Positions 38,944 to 47,249 of a stretch of 64,000 bases of DNA are shown here, piece after piece. This DNA is from Cyclobacteriaceae bacterium. Lineage in GTDB: Bacteria; Bacteroidota; Bacteroidia; Cytophagales; Cyclobacteriaceae. Made by a program: the position numbers and the translations under genes. Positions within the stretch are counted from its first letter, which is position 1. Each line of letters starts with the position of its first letter. The notes under the pieces were generated by a model. The model was not told where the DNA came from. It worked only from the letters and a program-made list of their open reading frames with translations, and did no database searches. The stretch is from the NCBI GenBank assembly GCA_022841475.1, contig JALHRJ010000005.1:87070-151069 (forward strand). Direction: 5' to 3'.

Positions 38944-40053
38944 TTAAAATGAAACTCCGTGTGTTTTACGGATAATCAATTCTGCAATCGGCTTTGATGT
39001 ACGCATCAGATTTACGGCCAGGTTACTTGTCCAGTCATCACCAAACAACCGCTGAATCTGTCGACCGGCCCATAGTCTGTTTGCAAAAAGTGAAGTCCAT
39101 TTTTTTGAATAGTTAATTTCGAGTTGTTCGCGTGTTAGATTTCCATCCATATATTCTTTCACCAGTTCGCTAACAATTTTGGCAGCATGAATGGCGAGTG
39201 CCATGCCGTTACCACACAGGGGTGTGATCATACCCGCAGCATCTCCTGCCATCAATACATGGTTTTCTATGGGTGTTTTTGTTGCGAAGGAGATTTCGTT
39301 GATCACTTCGGGGCGTTCATATAAAAACTCCGAATTCTGGAATACAGATTTAAGAAATGGATTTTTGAACAAGACAGCTTCTTCCATTGCCTTAATGTTG
39401 CCATGCATTTTTAAATTGTTTCGATGGGTGAGGTAACACAATGTATATTTTCCATCTTCTATACGGCTAAGACCGCAATACCCATCTTTAAAATTATGCA
39501 AGGAAATGAGATCAGCGGGATGATCTGTGCGGATATGGTATTTTACTCCTGCATAGGGTGAACGCTTTTGCATGAACGGTCTTTTCATCGACACATCGAG
39601 CTTCGATCGTTTCCCGAATGAACCAATTACTAATGGGGTCGAAAGAGAAGACTCATTTGTCTTAACCAAAAACTGATCGGCATTAAATGTTATACTTTCT
39701 ACTTCGGTGTTCAACAGAAAAGTAACGCCACGGTTTTTTGCCTTCTCATATAAAAAATGATCTAACGTATACCGACTGATTCCAAAGCCACCCAGGTCCA
39801 GGGGCAGCAACGCAGCACGACCATTCACGGAAGTAAGTTGAAAACGATTAATACCCGGAGGGTCAAATTCCTCAGGATAAAGCCCCCGCGACTTCAGAAA
39901 GGGAATAGTCTCGTTTGAGATGTATTCGCCACAAACCCGATGGAAAGGATAACTCTTTTTCTCGATCAACGTAACCGATACTCCCATTTCAGCGAGGTAG
40001 TTGGCGCTGACAAGCCCTGCTAACCCACCCCCAACAATGATTACAGAATTCAA
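38944..40053 (-). CDS. NAD(P)/FAD-dependent oxidoreductase (geranylgeranyl reductase-like)
   Basis: An N-terminal Rossmann GGGLAGL (about 8-14), the FHRVCGEYIS block and the flavin motif MAGDAAGMITPLCGNGMA (about 275-292) place it in the p-hydroxybenzoate hydroxylase/geranylgeranyl reductase superfamily. Translation begins with TTG (40051-40053); no ATG precedes the nucleotide-binding motif. In a PKS setting it may hydroxylate the aromatic ring or reduce a prenyl chain. The neighbours are one TIM-barrel gene and then UbiA and the PKS. Confidence 0.88.
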   Translation of the reverse strand: MNSVIIVGGGLAGLVSANYLAEMGVSVTLIEKKSYPFHRVCGEYISNETIPFLKSRGLYPEEFDPPGINRFQLTSVNGRAALLPLDLGGFGISRYTLDHFLYEKAKNRGVTFLLNTEVESITFNADQFLVKTNESSLSTPLVIGSFGKRSKLDVSMKRPFMQKRSPYAGVKYHIRTDHPADLISLHNFKDGYCGLSRIEDGKYTLCYLTHRNNLKMHGNIKAMEEAVLFKNPFLKSVFQNSEFLYERPEVINEISFATKTPIENHVLMAGDAAGMITPLCGNGMALAIHAAKIVSELVKEYMDGNLTREQLEINYSKKWTSLFANRLWAGRQIQRLFGDDWTSNLAVNLMRTSKPIAELIIRKTHGVSF

Positions 40054-40171
40054 CTTTGTTTAATTAAAATCCTTAAAACCGATCTATTTCTGAACAATCA
40101 AGCTCAAAAATTAAATTAACAACAAATCCGGCAATCTATTTTTATCGTTTAAACGTTTTAGTGAAATACAA

Positions 40172-40642
40172 ATGGTTATGAAAAATGTCATCAAACAAGA
40201 GGCCGTGTTAAATGTATTGGTTGTGGGTAATAATCCGATCGACTTAAGCCATACGTTTGAAAGCCTGATGAAAATTCGGGAGCATAAAATAATCGCTGAA
40301 ATAGCATTCGATCTTACGAGCATACTTGAACGATTGGCTCATTTTCGCCCTAATTTTATTGTGATTGATGATAACATTGGACGCATGGAATTGCAATTGA
40401 CGGTGCAGGCCTTGTTAAAGAATCGTAAAACAAAAGACATCCCGATTACGGTATTGAAAAATTCCAACTATCAAGAGGCCCTCAATACGGGTGTTATGAA
40501 TTATGTATTGAAAAAGGCACTTACCGGAGAATCGCTATACACCGCTTTAAAAAACTCATTGAAATTTAAAAAGACACAATTGTATCTGCAGCAGGCTTAC
40601 GCGAAGAGGAAGGGACAAGTGATCAGAATTCTAAAACCTTGA
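40172..40642 (+). CDS. Degenerate receiver-domain protein
   Basis: The 156-residue protein follows the receiver pattern: VLVVGNNPIDL, an aspartate in NFIVIDDNIG (about 68-69), and a lysine in YVLKKAL (about 112-113). The usual acidic pair after the first strand is replaced by Asn-Asn, so phosphorylation with Mg2+ is doubtful. No output domain follows. It ends one base before the convergent aspartyl protease stop. The start may also be the ATG at 40178. Confidence 0.65.
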   Translation: MVMKNVIKQEAVLNVLVVGNNPIDLSHTFESLMKIREHKIIAEIAFDLTSILERLAHFRPNFIVIDDNIGRMELQLTVQALLKNRKTKDIPITVLKNSNYQEALNTGVMNYVLKKALTGESLYTALKNSLKFKKTQLYLQQAYAKRKGQVIRILKP

Positions 40643-41881
40643 TTACAGCGGGTCTTCAAGACGAAATTCTTTTTTAATCCTCACACTGTTTCGTTCAATC
40701 ATCAAACTAATATTTCGGCCGGGTTTTGAGTTGAGAAATCCGTTTACGGTATTGAGTTCAAGCTCCGAGGCGCTTACACCGTTTACACTAATAATTCGAT
40801 CCCCCACATTTAAATCTGCTCTATAGGCGGCTGAATTTTCGCGAATGTCTGTGATTTCAAAATTCTTGAGTCGGGCACCTTTTGCGCGTATGGTAAGTCC
40901 ACTCAGGTTGAAATAGAATTCTTTTTTATAGTTGCTGTTTTTCTTCAGGTAAATCTTCTCACCAGGAAAATTATAGATCACAGTAAAGCGATTAAGAATT
41001 TCTCCACCTATAGATCCATTGCGGAAAACTGTTCTGCTTGTTTTAAGGGTATCCATGTAGGTATTAGGATCGGGAAAATTTGTGATCACATTGGGTATTT
41101 CATATTTGCCCAGCTTAATCGAATTTATTTTTCCGATTTGCCCATAGATCACACCCCCCAAACCTCGGCCAATGATGCTGACAACGTTTGGTTGTGGCAC
41201 CTGGATTTTTGGATTAGAACTTGTTTCGAGAAAAATTCCATGACTGGCACCGCTATCCACCAACAGTTTGGCACTGACGGATGTAGTATCATTCATTTGC
41301 AGGTTTACCGTCACATAAGGTTTGGTGTCCTCTATTTGAATGGGCAACCATTGAAACTTTCTCTTCTCGTGAAATCGCTCAGGCAACATAAGCGTAAGCG
41401 TCTTTCTCTCATAATCCACTTCAATGATAAACCGGCTGAATAACTCGTATCCTAAAATGCCGTGGACATCCGTTCCCAGGTAGTTTCTGAGTTCAAGGTA
41501 ATCCTGATCAAGCACCAACATGGCATGGCCACGTCCTTGCACACCAGGCATATCCAGTGAAACATTGTTGGTTACATAAGCATCCACCAGTTTTTCACCT
41601 CCAGGTCCGGCAATTGTATATTTTCTCGAGTATTGAAGATTCAGGATATCGCTGTAGGCTCGCTCCGTAAGTATAGAGGTACGCACCCCGGTATCTAAAA
41701 TAAATTTCAAGGGTAACTGGCCGTTAAGTATCATAGGAACAACCACCAGGTTATTATAAACCTCTATTGGAAATTGAACCCTGGTTTTACCGGGCGGCAA
41801 AGTGAATCCCAGTACCTGGGCCTGACCCAATTCTACCAGCACAACCAACCCAAGCGATATCAAAAAACTCCGTAACAACAT
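40643..41881 (-). CDS. Retropepsin-like aspartyl protease with PDZ domain
   Basis: A signal peptide (to GQAQ) precedes two retropepsin-like half domains with active-site motifs FILDTGVRTS and LLVDSGASHG, the latter about residue 206. A C-terminal PDZ-like domain starts about 325 (FEITDIRENSAAYRADLNVGD). The ATG at 41881 is preferred to the GTG at 41926 because it gives a normal signal peptide. This arrangement is found in uncharacterised Bacteroidota periplasmic proteases. Confidence 0.85.
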   Translation of the reverse strand: MLLRSFLISLGLVVLVELGQAQVLGFTLPPGKTRVQFPIEVYNNLVVVPMILNGQLPLKFILDTGVRTSILTERAYSDILNLQYSRKYTIAGPGGEKLVDAYVTNNVSLDMPGVQGRGHAMLVLDQDYLELRNYLGTDVHGILGYELFSRFIIEVDYERKTLTLMLPERFHEKRKFQWLPIQIEDTKPYVTVNLQMNDTTSVSAKLLVDSGASHGIFLETSSNPKIQVPQPNVVSIIGRGLGGVIYGQIGKINSIKLGKYEIPNVITNFPDPNTYMDTLKTSRTVFRNGSIGGEILNRFTVIYNFPGEKIYLKKNSNYKKEFYFNLSGLTIRAKGARLKNFEITDIRENSAAYRADLNVGDRIISVNGVSASELELNTVNGFLNSKPGRNISLMIERNSVRIKKEFRLEDPL

Positions 41882-41935
41882 GAGCAAGGAATTGCCTCCT
41901 TTTAAAGCTAACAATTTTTTTACCACCCTTGTTTG

Positions 41936-42478
41936 CTAAACGGTAATTACCCCTAGTTGGATGAGAAGGCTTGAAGGATTATCATCAATTTTAAGCTCCC
42001 TTAAATTTTTGGTATTAAGAAAACCCTCTGTTTCCATGGTTTGCATCTGTGCCAGAAGAGTATCGAAGTAATGATGGGTGTTGAGGATTCCCACGGAAGC
42101 GTTAATAAGCCCCAATTGTTTCCAGGTGAGGATTTCGGCTAGTTCATCCAGAGTGCCCCAACCACCAGGCAATGCAATAAACACATCGGCAAGATCGGCC
42201 ATACGTCTTTTTCGTTCGTGCATACTGCCAACAACCTCAAGCTGAGTAAGTCCGGTGTGGCCTACTTCCTTCTTCATCAAAAAATCGGGAATAATGCCAA
42301 CTACTTTACCTCCGAGAGAAAGAACCTGATCGGCAATTATACCCATAAGGCCAATATTGCCACCCCCATAAATAAGAGTTGATTGGGATCTGCTTAAAAG
42401 CGAACCTAATTCTTTAGCTGCCTCAGCGTAAACAGGAGTTTTGCCTGCTCCGGATCCGCAAAAGACGCAGACATTCAT
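41936..42478 (-). CDS. LOG family protein (TIGR00730)
   Basis: The GGGNIGLMG and LPGGWGTLDELAEILTWKQLG motifs (the second near 105-125) are the LOG signature. Members release ribose 5-phosphate from nucleoside 5'-monophosphates (cytokinin activation in plants), though bacterial substrates may be AMP. 180 residues is typical. The aspartyl protease gene follows, probably cotranscribed. Confidence 0.92.
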   Translation of the reverse strand: MNVCVFCGSGAGKTPVYAEAAKELGSLLSRSQSTLIYGGGNIGLMGIIADQVLSLGGKVVGIIPDFLMKKEVGHTGLTQLEVVGSMHERKRRMADLADVFIALPGGWGTLDELAEILTWKQLGLINASVGILNTHHYFDTLLAQMQTMETEGFLNTKNLRELKIDDNPSSLLIQLGVITV

Positions 42479-42499
42479 TTGGCAATGGTAGAACTACTG

Positions 42500-42607
42500 T
42501 TAATGCTTAATGTCGTGCTCGTTATCGCTAACTTTTTTGTTTGGGAATGCCCAAACAGATACGATGGCAAGAACAAAGAGGGCAATTACAACACCAAAAA
42601 CTGACAT
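42500..42607 (-). CDS. 35-residue single-pass membrane microprotein
   Basis: It starts MSVFGVVIALFVLAIVS, a strong membrane helix, and ends in a charged tail (PNKKVSDNEHDIKH). An intact promoter sits 21 bases upstream. The combination makes a real gene likely. Function unknown; the single-pass, N-out or N-in topology with a charged C-terminus is typical of small regulatory membrane proteins. Confidence 0.6.
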   Translation of the reverse strand: MSVFGVVIALFVLAIVSVWAFPNKKVSDNEHDIKH

Positions 42608-42627
42608 GGTATAGATTTTATGAATAA

Positions 42628-42661
42628 CAAATTTAGACCAACCAACTATATTATTTGCAAA
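42628..42661 (-). promoter_or_regulatory. Promoter TTTG-N22-TAaaTTTG for the 35-residue microprotein
   Basis: Both boxes of the Bacteroidota consensus are exact on the minus strand (-7 at 42628-42635, -33 at 42658-42661). The -7 box is 21 bases from the ATG at 42607. Confidence 0.6.
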
Positions 42662-42738
42662 TTCAGCCTTAAAAATTGTAATCTCGTAAACTTATTTGGG
42701 TCAGGGTAGTTAACGAATCATAAAAAACTGAGATTTTC

Positions 42739-43287
42739 ATGAAGAAATTTCTTCTTGTTCTGGGCATCGTTTTAGTGCTTATTCTTGGTGGCCTCACCTA
42801 TTACATGAAAGTTCACACCAAGAAGGCCAGTCCACTTGAGCGAACTACGTTGGAAGAAGGAGACTTGAAAATTGCTGTTTTGTATTGCAGACCTTATAAA
42901 AAGGGTAGGGTCATTTTTGGTGGCTTAGAGCCGTATGGGGAAGTGTGGAGAACAGGTGCTAATGAAGCCACTATTTTTGAGACTACTAAGGATTTGATAT
43001 TTGGAGAACAAATTTTGAAATCCGGAAAGTATAGTTTATGGACAATTCCAGGAGAGCAGACGTGGACAATAATCTTCAATTCGGAAACGGGCCAATGGGG
43101 TGTTGATTTTAATGGGTTGGCCAATCGCGATCCTGCCAAGGATGCCCTTACTTTTGACGTTCCGTCCGTTTTACAGAACAAAGAGTTTGAGCAGTTTACA
43201 ATTTCGATTGAAAAATTGGGTGAGGAAATGGAATTGATTCTAATGTGGGATAAGACCCTTGTTTCAGCTCCCTTTACGATTAAATAG
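42739..43287 (+). CDS. DUF2911 domain-containing protein
   Basis: A membrane anchor or signal (about 3-23) precedes the DUF2911 domain with YCRPYKKGRVIFGGLEPYGEVWRTGANEAT and GKYSLWTIPGEQTWTIIFN. Function unknown. The hydrophobic start with no clear cleavage site suggests that it stays anchored to the inner membrane and faces the periplasm. It is a monocistronic gene followed by a promoter for the HisA-like gene. Confidence 0.9.
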   Translation: MKKFLLVLGIVLVLILGGLTYYMKVHTKKASPLERTTLEEGDLKIAVLYCRPYKKGRVIFGGLEPYGEVWRTGANEATIFETTKDLIFGEQILKSGKYSLWTIPGEQTWTIIFNSETGQWGVDFNGLANRDPAKDALTFDVPSVLQNKEFEQFTISIEKLGEEMELILMWDKTLVSAPFTIK

Positions 43288-43307
43288 ACTGGCAACGAAG
43301 CCATTTT

Positions 43308-43341
43308 TTTGTTAATCTTTCCCAATCGATTGGTATCTTTG
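43308..43341 (+). promoter_or_regulatory. Promoter TTTG-N22-TAtcTTTG of the HisA-like gene
   Basis: Both boxes match exactly (-33 at 43308-43311, -7 at 43334-43341). The ATG of the HisA-family gene is at 43370, giving a leader of about 20 bases. Confidence 0.65.
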
Positions 43342-43369
43342 ACATTTAAGCTGCACTAATAAAACGAAG

Positions 43370-44110
43370 ATGATACAAGTAATTCCCTCCATAGCAATTC
43401 GAAAGGGAAAAGTGGTAAAGATGAGAAAGGGCGACCCGTCCAGCGAAAAGGCCTACGATGAAAACCCACTCGATTTAGCCAAGCGTTTTGAAGATCATGG
43501 TATTGAAGTTGTTCATCTTGTAGATTTAGATGGAGCCGAACGCGGAAGCCCAAAAAATTATCACGTCTTAGAGGCGATTGCCGGTCACACCGAACTTAAG
43601 GTAGATTTTACTGGCGGTATTTGTACGGATGGGGATATAGGTAAAGCATATGAGTTTGGGGCATCGTATATCACTGCTTCCAGTATTGCGGTTACCAATC
43701 CCGAATTATTTGCCTCCTGGATTATTTCTTACGGTCGTGAGAAAATGACTCTGGGTGCCGATGTAACCGATATCGAATCAAAACATATTGCATTTCGTGG
43801 CTGGTTGAAGAAATCGGAAATCACCTTGTTCGATCACTTGCAATATTTTTATGATCGTGGGTTGAAGTACGTTAAATCCACGGATGTTTCGCGAGATGGA
43901 GTATTGGAAGGTCCTGCCTTTTCCTTTTACCAGGATATCATTGATAATTTTCCTGATTTGAAAGTTCTTGCCAGTGGTGGGGTTCGTGGCGTTGATGATA
44001 TCAAACGCCTGAACGATATGGGGATCTTCGCAGTAATTTTTGGTAAAGCTTATTATGAAGGAATTCTTAAACTGAAGGACCTCGAACAATTTCTGGTGAA
44101 GAGCAATTAA
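43370..44110 (+). CDS. HisA-family isomerase-like protein with altered active site
   Basis: The 246-residue TIM barrel resembles HisA (ProFAR isomerase) over its whole length: phosphate-binding TASS (about 103-106), STDVSRDG (170-177) and ASGGV. However, the first catalytic aspartate (normally IPAIDL near residue 8) is alanine here (IPSIAI, Ala9), and the usual GGGIR is DFTGGIC. The second aspartate (GADVTD, Asp131) remains. It is alone, outside any his operon. It may be a histidine enzyme with unusual chemistry or a repurposed paralogue; I favour the latter. Confidence 0.75.
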   Translation: MIQVIPSIAIRKGKVVKMRKGDPSSEKAYDENPLDLAKRFEDHGIEVVHLVDLDGAERGSPKNYHVLEAIAGHTELKVDFTGGICTDGDIGKAYEFGASYITASSIAVTNPELFASWIISYGREKMTLGADVTDIESKHIAFRGWLKKSEITLFDHLQYFYDRGLKYVKSTDVSRDGVLEGPAFSFYQDIIDNFPDLKVLASGGVRGVDDIKRLNDMGIFAVIFGKAYYEGILKLKDLEQFLVKSN

Positions 44111-44111
44111 A

Positions 44112-44138
44112 AAAATCCCGGTGATGAACCGGGATTTT
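44112..44138. terminator. Bidirectional rho-independent terminator
   Basis: A perfect 11-base-pair stem (aaaatcccggt with accgggatttt) and 5-base loop gatga follows the HisA-like stop by one base. It has an A/T-rich run on both flanks, so it can end both the plus gene and the minus lipoprotein gene, whose stop is at 44155. Confidence 0.85.
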
Positions 44139-44154
44139 AGTTTAAAGGGATATA

Positions 44155-44763
44155 TCAATTTATGTTCAGCGGAAAGAAGGTGATGTCGAGATCGGTTTCT
44201 CCATCTATTGAAGTAGTCGAACTGGATTTTATATTGGGTTGATGCTTAAGCAAAACCGTAAATGAGTTTCCGGTGGTTGAAGAGGCGGCAGTTGTCCATG
44301 ATGTTGTTAATCCAATCGGCCTTCCATTGTCATCTTCGTCTTGATAATTTACAATTCCTGTGCGACTGATATTTCCGGTTCCAGTGGGTGAAGAGAAAAC
44401 TTCATTAGACCAGCCAAAGAATAGCTGATGCTCATCTCCTTCTTCGCGCACTTCTTCCGTTACATCGTATCCATCTTCGCCTTCATTGTAAAGACCATTT
44501 ATCAATTCAATTGTGAGAGTGTAAGTCGTTCCTTTACTCAGGTTGATTGGCCCATCGATTTGAAGGTTTTGTGAACCTTCACCATCCGGGTCTGTTGCAC
44601 TAACAACTACGGGTGTGCCTCCAACTGGCGTAAAACGCAGTACGACTTTGGTGATAAGCTCAGGAATGTTTTCAGGTTCAGGATCGTCATCTTTGCAACC
44701 ATTAAAGATTGTAATCAGACTAATCAAGGACAATAGACTTAAAAGTTTAAGGGCTTTTTTCAT
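44155..44763 (-). CDS. Lipoprotein paired with a TonB receptor, probable metal uptake
   Basis: The lipobox FNGC (Cys about 23) is followed by an acidic linker and a beta-sandwich-like body of about 170 residues. Conserved-looking polar motifs EEGDEHQLFF, LLKHQPN and DGETD (His, Glu, Asp) would suit a metal site. Close relatives are usually annotated as a 'type 1 periplasmic binding fold' protein in Bacteroidota, from memory. The same operator precedes this gene and the TonB receptor upstream (72-base gap), so joint control and joint function are likely. Confidence 0.75.
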   Translation of the reverse strand: MKKALKLLSLLSLISLITIFNGCKDDDPEPENIPELITKVVLRFTPVGGTPVVVSATDPDGEGSQNLQIDGPINLSKGTTYTLTIELINGLYNEGEDGYDVTEEVREEGDEHQLFFGWSNEVFSSPTGTGNISRTGIVNYQDEDDNGRPIGLTTSWTTAASSTTGNSFTVLLKHQPNIKSSSTTSIDGETDLDITFFPLNIN

Positions 44764-44777
44764 AGAACTACATTAAA

Positions 44778-44792
44778 TGCAACAATGTTGCA
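44778..44792. promoter_or_regulatory. Operator TGCAAC-N3-GTTGCA before the lipoprotein gene
   Basis: A perfect inverted repeat with 6-base arms and 3-base spacer lies 15 bases before the lipoprotein ATG. It directly touches the -7 box of the promoter. A second copy occurs before the TonB receptor, also joined to TAnnTTTG. The symmetry and position over the start site point to a dimeric repressor, with a Fur-family (Zur-like) protein the natural candidate. Confidence 0.75.
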
Positions 44793-44821
44793 AACATACG
44801 TATAATTAACCCAAATCCAAA
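44791..44821 (-). promoter_or_regulatory. Promoter TTTG-N19-TAtgTTTG of the lipoprotein gene
   Basis: Both boxes are exact on the minus strand with the optimal 19-base spacing (-33 at 44818-44821, -7 at 44791-44798). The -7 box overlaps the operator by two bases. Confidence 0.75.
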
Positions 44822-44834
44822 TTCCTTCAACTAT

Positions 44835-47249
44835 TTAAAAACTATACTTTAAAGCGAATGCAACATTGCGGCCCAAGTCATCAGCATAATAGCGCATCCG
44901 GTTGGTGTATTCCCGATAAGAAGTGTTGGTCAAATTGTCAACGGATAAGCGAAAATCAATTTTAGAATTATTAAGCGTCTTAGAGATTCCGGCATTAAAA
45001 GCAAGAAGCATATATCCATTAGGTGGTGCGATAAAATCAAAATTTTGTGAGTCTTCCCCAATCAAATCGGTTCCTTGCTCATAGGCATTGATTATATCCT
45101 CTATAGGTACTATACGGGGAGCCCGGGTTTGAGTGGCGCTATATTTTGCTTTGACTTCGGTGTAAAAATTAACCCAGCTTCCAATTTTATTTTTTTCGTA
45201 CCGAAGCGAAACTTCGTACCGGTTGGCCGGAATAAAAATTAAATAGTCATTTTGGGTTATATCAGCTGCCCGAAGCAGAGAGACTTTGGAACCAATAGCC
45301 AGGGCTTTGAAAAGCGCATATTGCACAGAAAGATCGGACCCCACAAATGAAGCATCTGTTTGTGTGTAGCGAAAGTATGGAAATACCCCTCTTGTATTTT
45401 GGGTTACCCCCCGTGGCTTTAGATAGATGTAATTAAAAATATAATTTATATAGCCGGAAAGATCCAAATTCATTTTTCCCTTTTGGATCCGATAAGTGTT
45501 TACCCATTTCAAAGCTTGCTCGGTTTTAAAATTCACATCCTCAATGTCAAGAACCTCGTTAGTTAGTTCATCTAATAAGAGACCATATTCTATTGCAGCC
45601 GCGCTTTGGTGCGTTCCCAAACTATATAATTCTGCAACATTGGGTGGGCGCCAGGTGCTGCCGAGGTTTGTAGTAAACGCTGAGCTTTGATTCATTTTAT
45701 ATGTGGCGCCTAGGGTACCGCTTACATTATTAAATGAAAATTGTGATCGGTAAAGTTCATTGCGAAAATCAAAGCCTACTACACTAGTGTATCGGAAATC
45801 GTAACGGACACCAAAATCCAAGTCCCATTTTTTTGTTGCGAGTTTCTCAACCCAATAGAGTCCTGCCGAATAGTTGGTGAAGTTGGGAATAAAAGGTATA
45901 GTTTGTGTGCCATCAATTTTGTTATTGTCTTGCCACATTCCATTCATGCCTACGCAACGGGAATGATTTTCGTTTTTAGTTATTTCCCAATCTACATCGA
46001 GTGTTTGCGTATACAATAGATAGCCGAGAGCCGGAATTTCTTTTAATGTTCCTCTTCGCAAATCATATTCCTGTCGCTTGTTAATCTGTAAACCATATTG
46101 AATGTTGAAAAGATTATTACCCTTTCTAGTATGAGCATTCAGCTTGAGTAGATCATGCTTAACCTCCTGGCGCGGCTGATTAATCGCATAGGTAAAGTCT
46201 TCCGTGTATTGCGGGGGTTCCATCTCAATCGCGTTAGACAGATCTTCGGTGCTATTAATTGCAGACCCACGTAAAATGCCAATGGTGGTATTAAAGTGAC
46301 TATAAAAAATTTCCATTCCTTTTGTTTCCTCATGATAGCCCGCGGAGGCAGAGTAATTCAATTCCTGAAATCCAGTGTTGGATAAATTATAATCAGCTGC
46401 CTGTGAGTCTCCCGATTTTTTTCCCGTTCCCTGAATACGCCAACCCCAACCTTCCAGGTTTTTAAGTCCACCTTCCAACAACCCCGAAACGGTTCCAGCT
46501 CTTCCATTGCTATTTCCAATGAGGTGAAATTCACCGCCTAGCTTTTGATCCGTAGGCAGGTCGGCAGGAGTAATTATGATCACTCCGCCCATCGCATCCG
46601 TTCCATATTTAATAGCGCCAGCATCTTTAATCACAACTATGTTGTTGGCTATAAACGGATCAATTTCAGGAGCATGCTCAGCGCCCCACTGCTGTCCTTC
46701 CTGTCGAATCCCATTATTTAAAATCAAAATCCGTTGGCTATGTACACCATGAATTACAGGCTTGAAAATAGCCGGTCCGGTCTGGATGGAATTAACACCC
46801 GTTAAGCCCTGCAAGGTTTCGCCTAAGGATTTGCCTTTTACTTCCTCTAATGCTCCAGAGGTGAGTGTAGAAAAGGTATTTGTTTTATTAACAATCTGAT
46901 GATGATCGGAAACAACAACTTCCTGCAGAAGTTTATTTTCTGGAGTTAGTTGAAAATTTATTGCATCTGATTTCGTGAGCCGAATCTTCTTCTCAAGCGT
47001 TTCAAAGCCAAGAAACTGGATTTCGAAAACATAACTTTGTGGACATAAACCAGAGAACGAAAAATTTCCGTTTTCATCAGTCACTACACCCGATTTCAAT
47101 TCCCGAATGAATAGCGTAGCCCCCGGTAAACTTTTGCCGCTTTCATCCAAAACCTGACCACGCAAACTAAGATTACAGTTATCCGGCTGTTGGCCCGGGG
47201 CTACAACCGAATAACCAAGGAAATGAAGAAGGAAAAGGTACTTTTTCAA
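44835..47249 (-). CDS. TonB-dependent receptor, probable metal (zinc) uptake
   Basis: The 804-residue outer membrane receptor has a signal peptide, a CarboxypepD regulatory-like domain (about 27-110, RGQVLDESGKSLPGATL), a plug (about 110-225, with HGVHSQRILILNNG and GAEHAPEIDP) and a barrel ending in an aromatic strand. The plug resembles the ZnuD-type zinc receptor branch from memory. It starts at a TTG (47247-47249), no ATG being available, with the operator immediately before it. The operator and neighbour lipoprotein support metal control. Confidence 0.87.
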   Translation of the reverse strand: MKKYLFLLHFLGYSVVAPGQQPDNCNLSLRGQVLDESGKSLPGATLFIRELKSGVVTDENGNFSFSGLCPQSYVFEIQFLGFETLEKKIRLTKSDAINFQLTPENKLLQEVVVSDHHQIVNKTNTFSTLTSGALEEVKGKSLGETLQGLTGVNSIQTGPAIFKPVIHGVHSQRILILNNGIRQEGQQWGAEHAPEIDPFIANNIVVIKDAGAIKYGTDAMGGVIIITPADLPTDQKLGGEFHLIGNSNGRAGTVSGLLEGGLKNLEGWGWRIQGTGKKSGDSQAADYNLSNTGFQELNYSASAGYHEETKGMEIFYSHFNTTIGILRGSAINSTEDLSNAIEMEPPQYTEDFTYAINQPRQEVKHDLLKLNAHTRKGNNLFNIQYGLQINKRQEYDLRRGTLKEIPALGYLLYTQTLDVDWEITKNENHSRCVGMNGMWQDNNKIDGTQTIPFIPNFTNYSAGLYWVEKLATKKWDLDFGVRYDFRYTSVVGFDFRNELYRSQFSFNNVSGTLGATYKMNQSSAFTTNLGSTWRPPNVAELYSLGTHQSAAAIEYGLLLDELTNEVLDIEDVNFKTEQALKWVNTYRIQKGKMNLDLSGYINYIFNYIYLKPRGVTQNTRGVFPYFRYTQTDASFVGSDLSVQYALFKALAIGSKVSLLRAADITQNDYLIFIPANRYEVSLRYEKNKIGSWVNFYTEVKAKYSATQTRAPRIVPIEDIINAYEQGTDLIGEDSQNFDFIAPPNGYMLLAFNAGISKTLNNSKIDFRLSVDNLTNTSYREYTNRMRYYADDLGRNVAFALKYSF

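Noticed and set aside
42894..43325. 143-codon frame antisense to the DUF2911 gene
   Set aside because: DUF2911 is the recognisable gene; the antisense frame covers the promoter of the next gene and has no motif.
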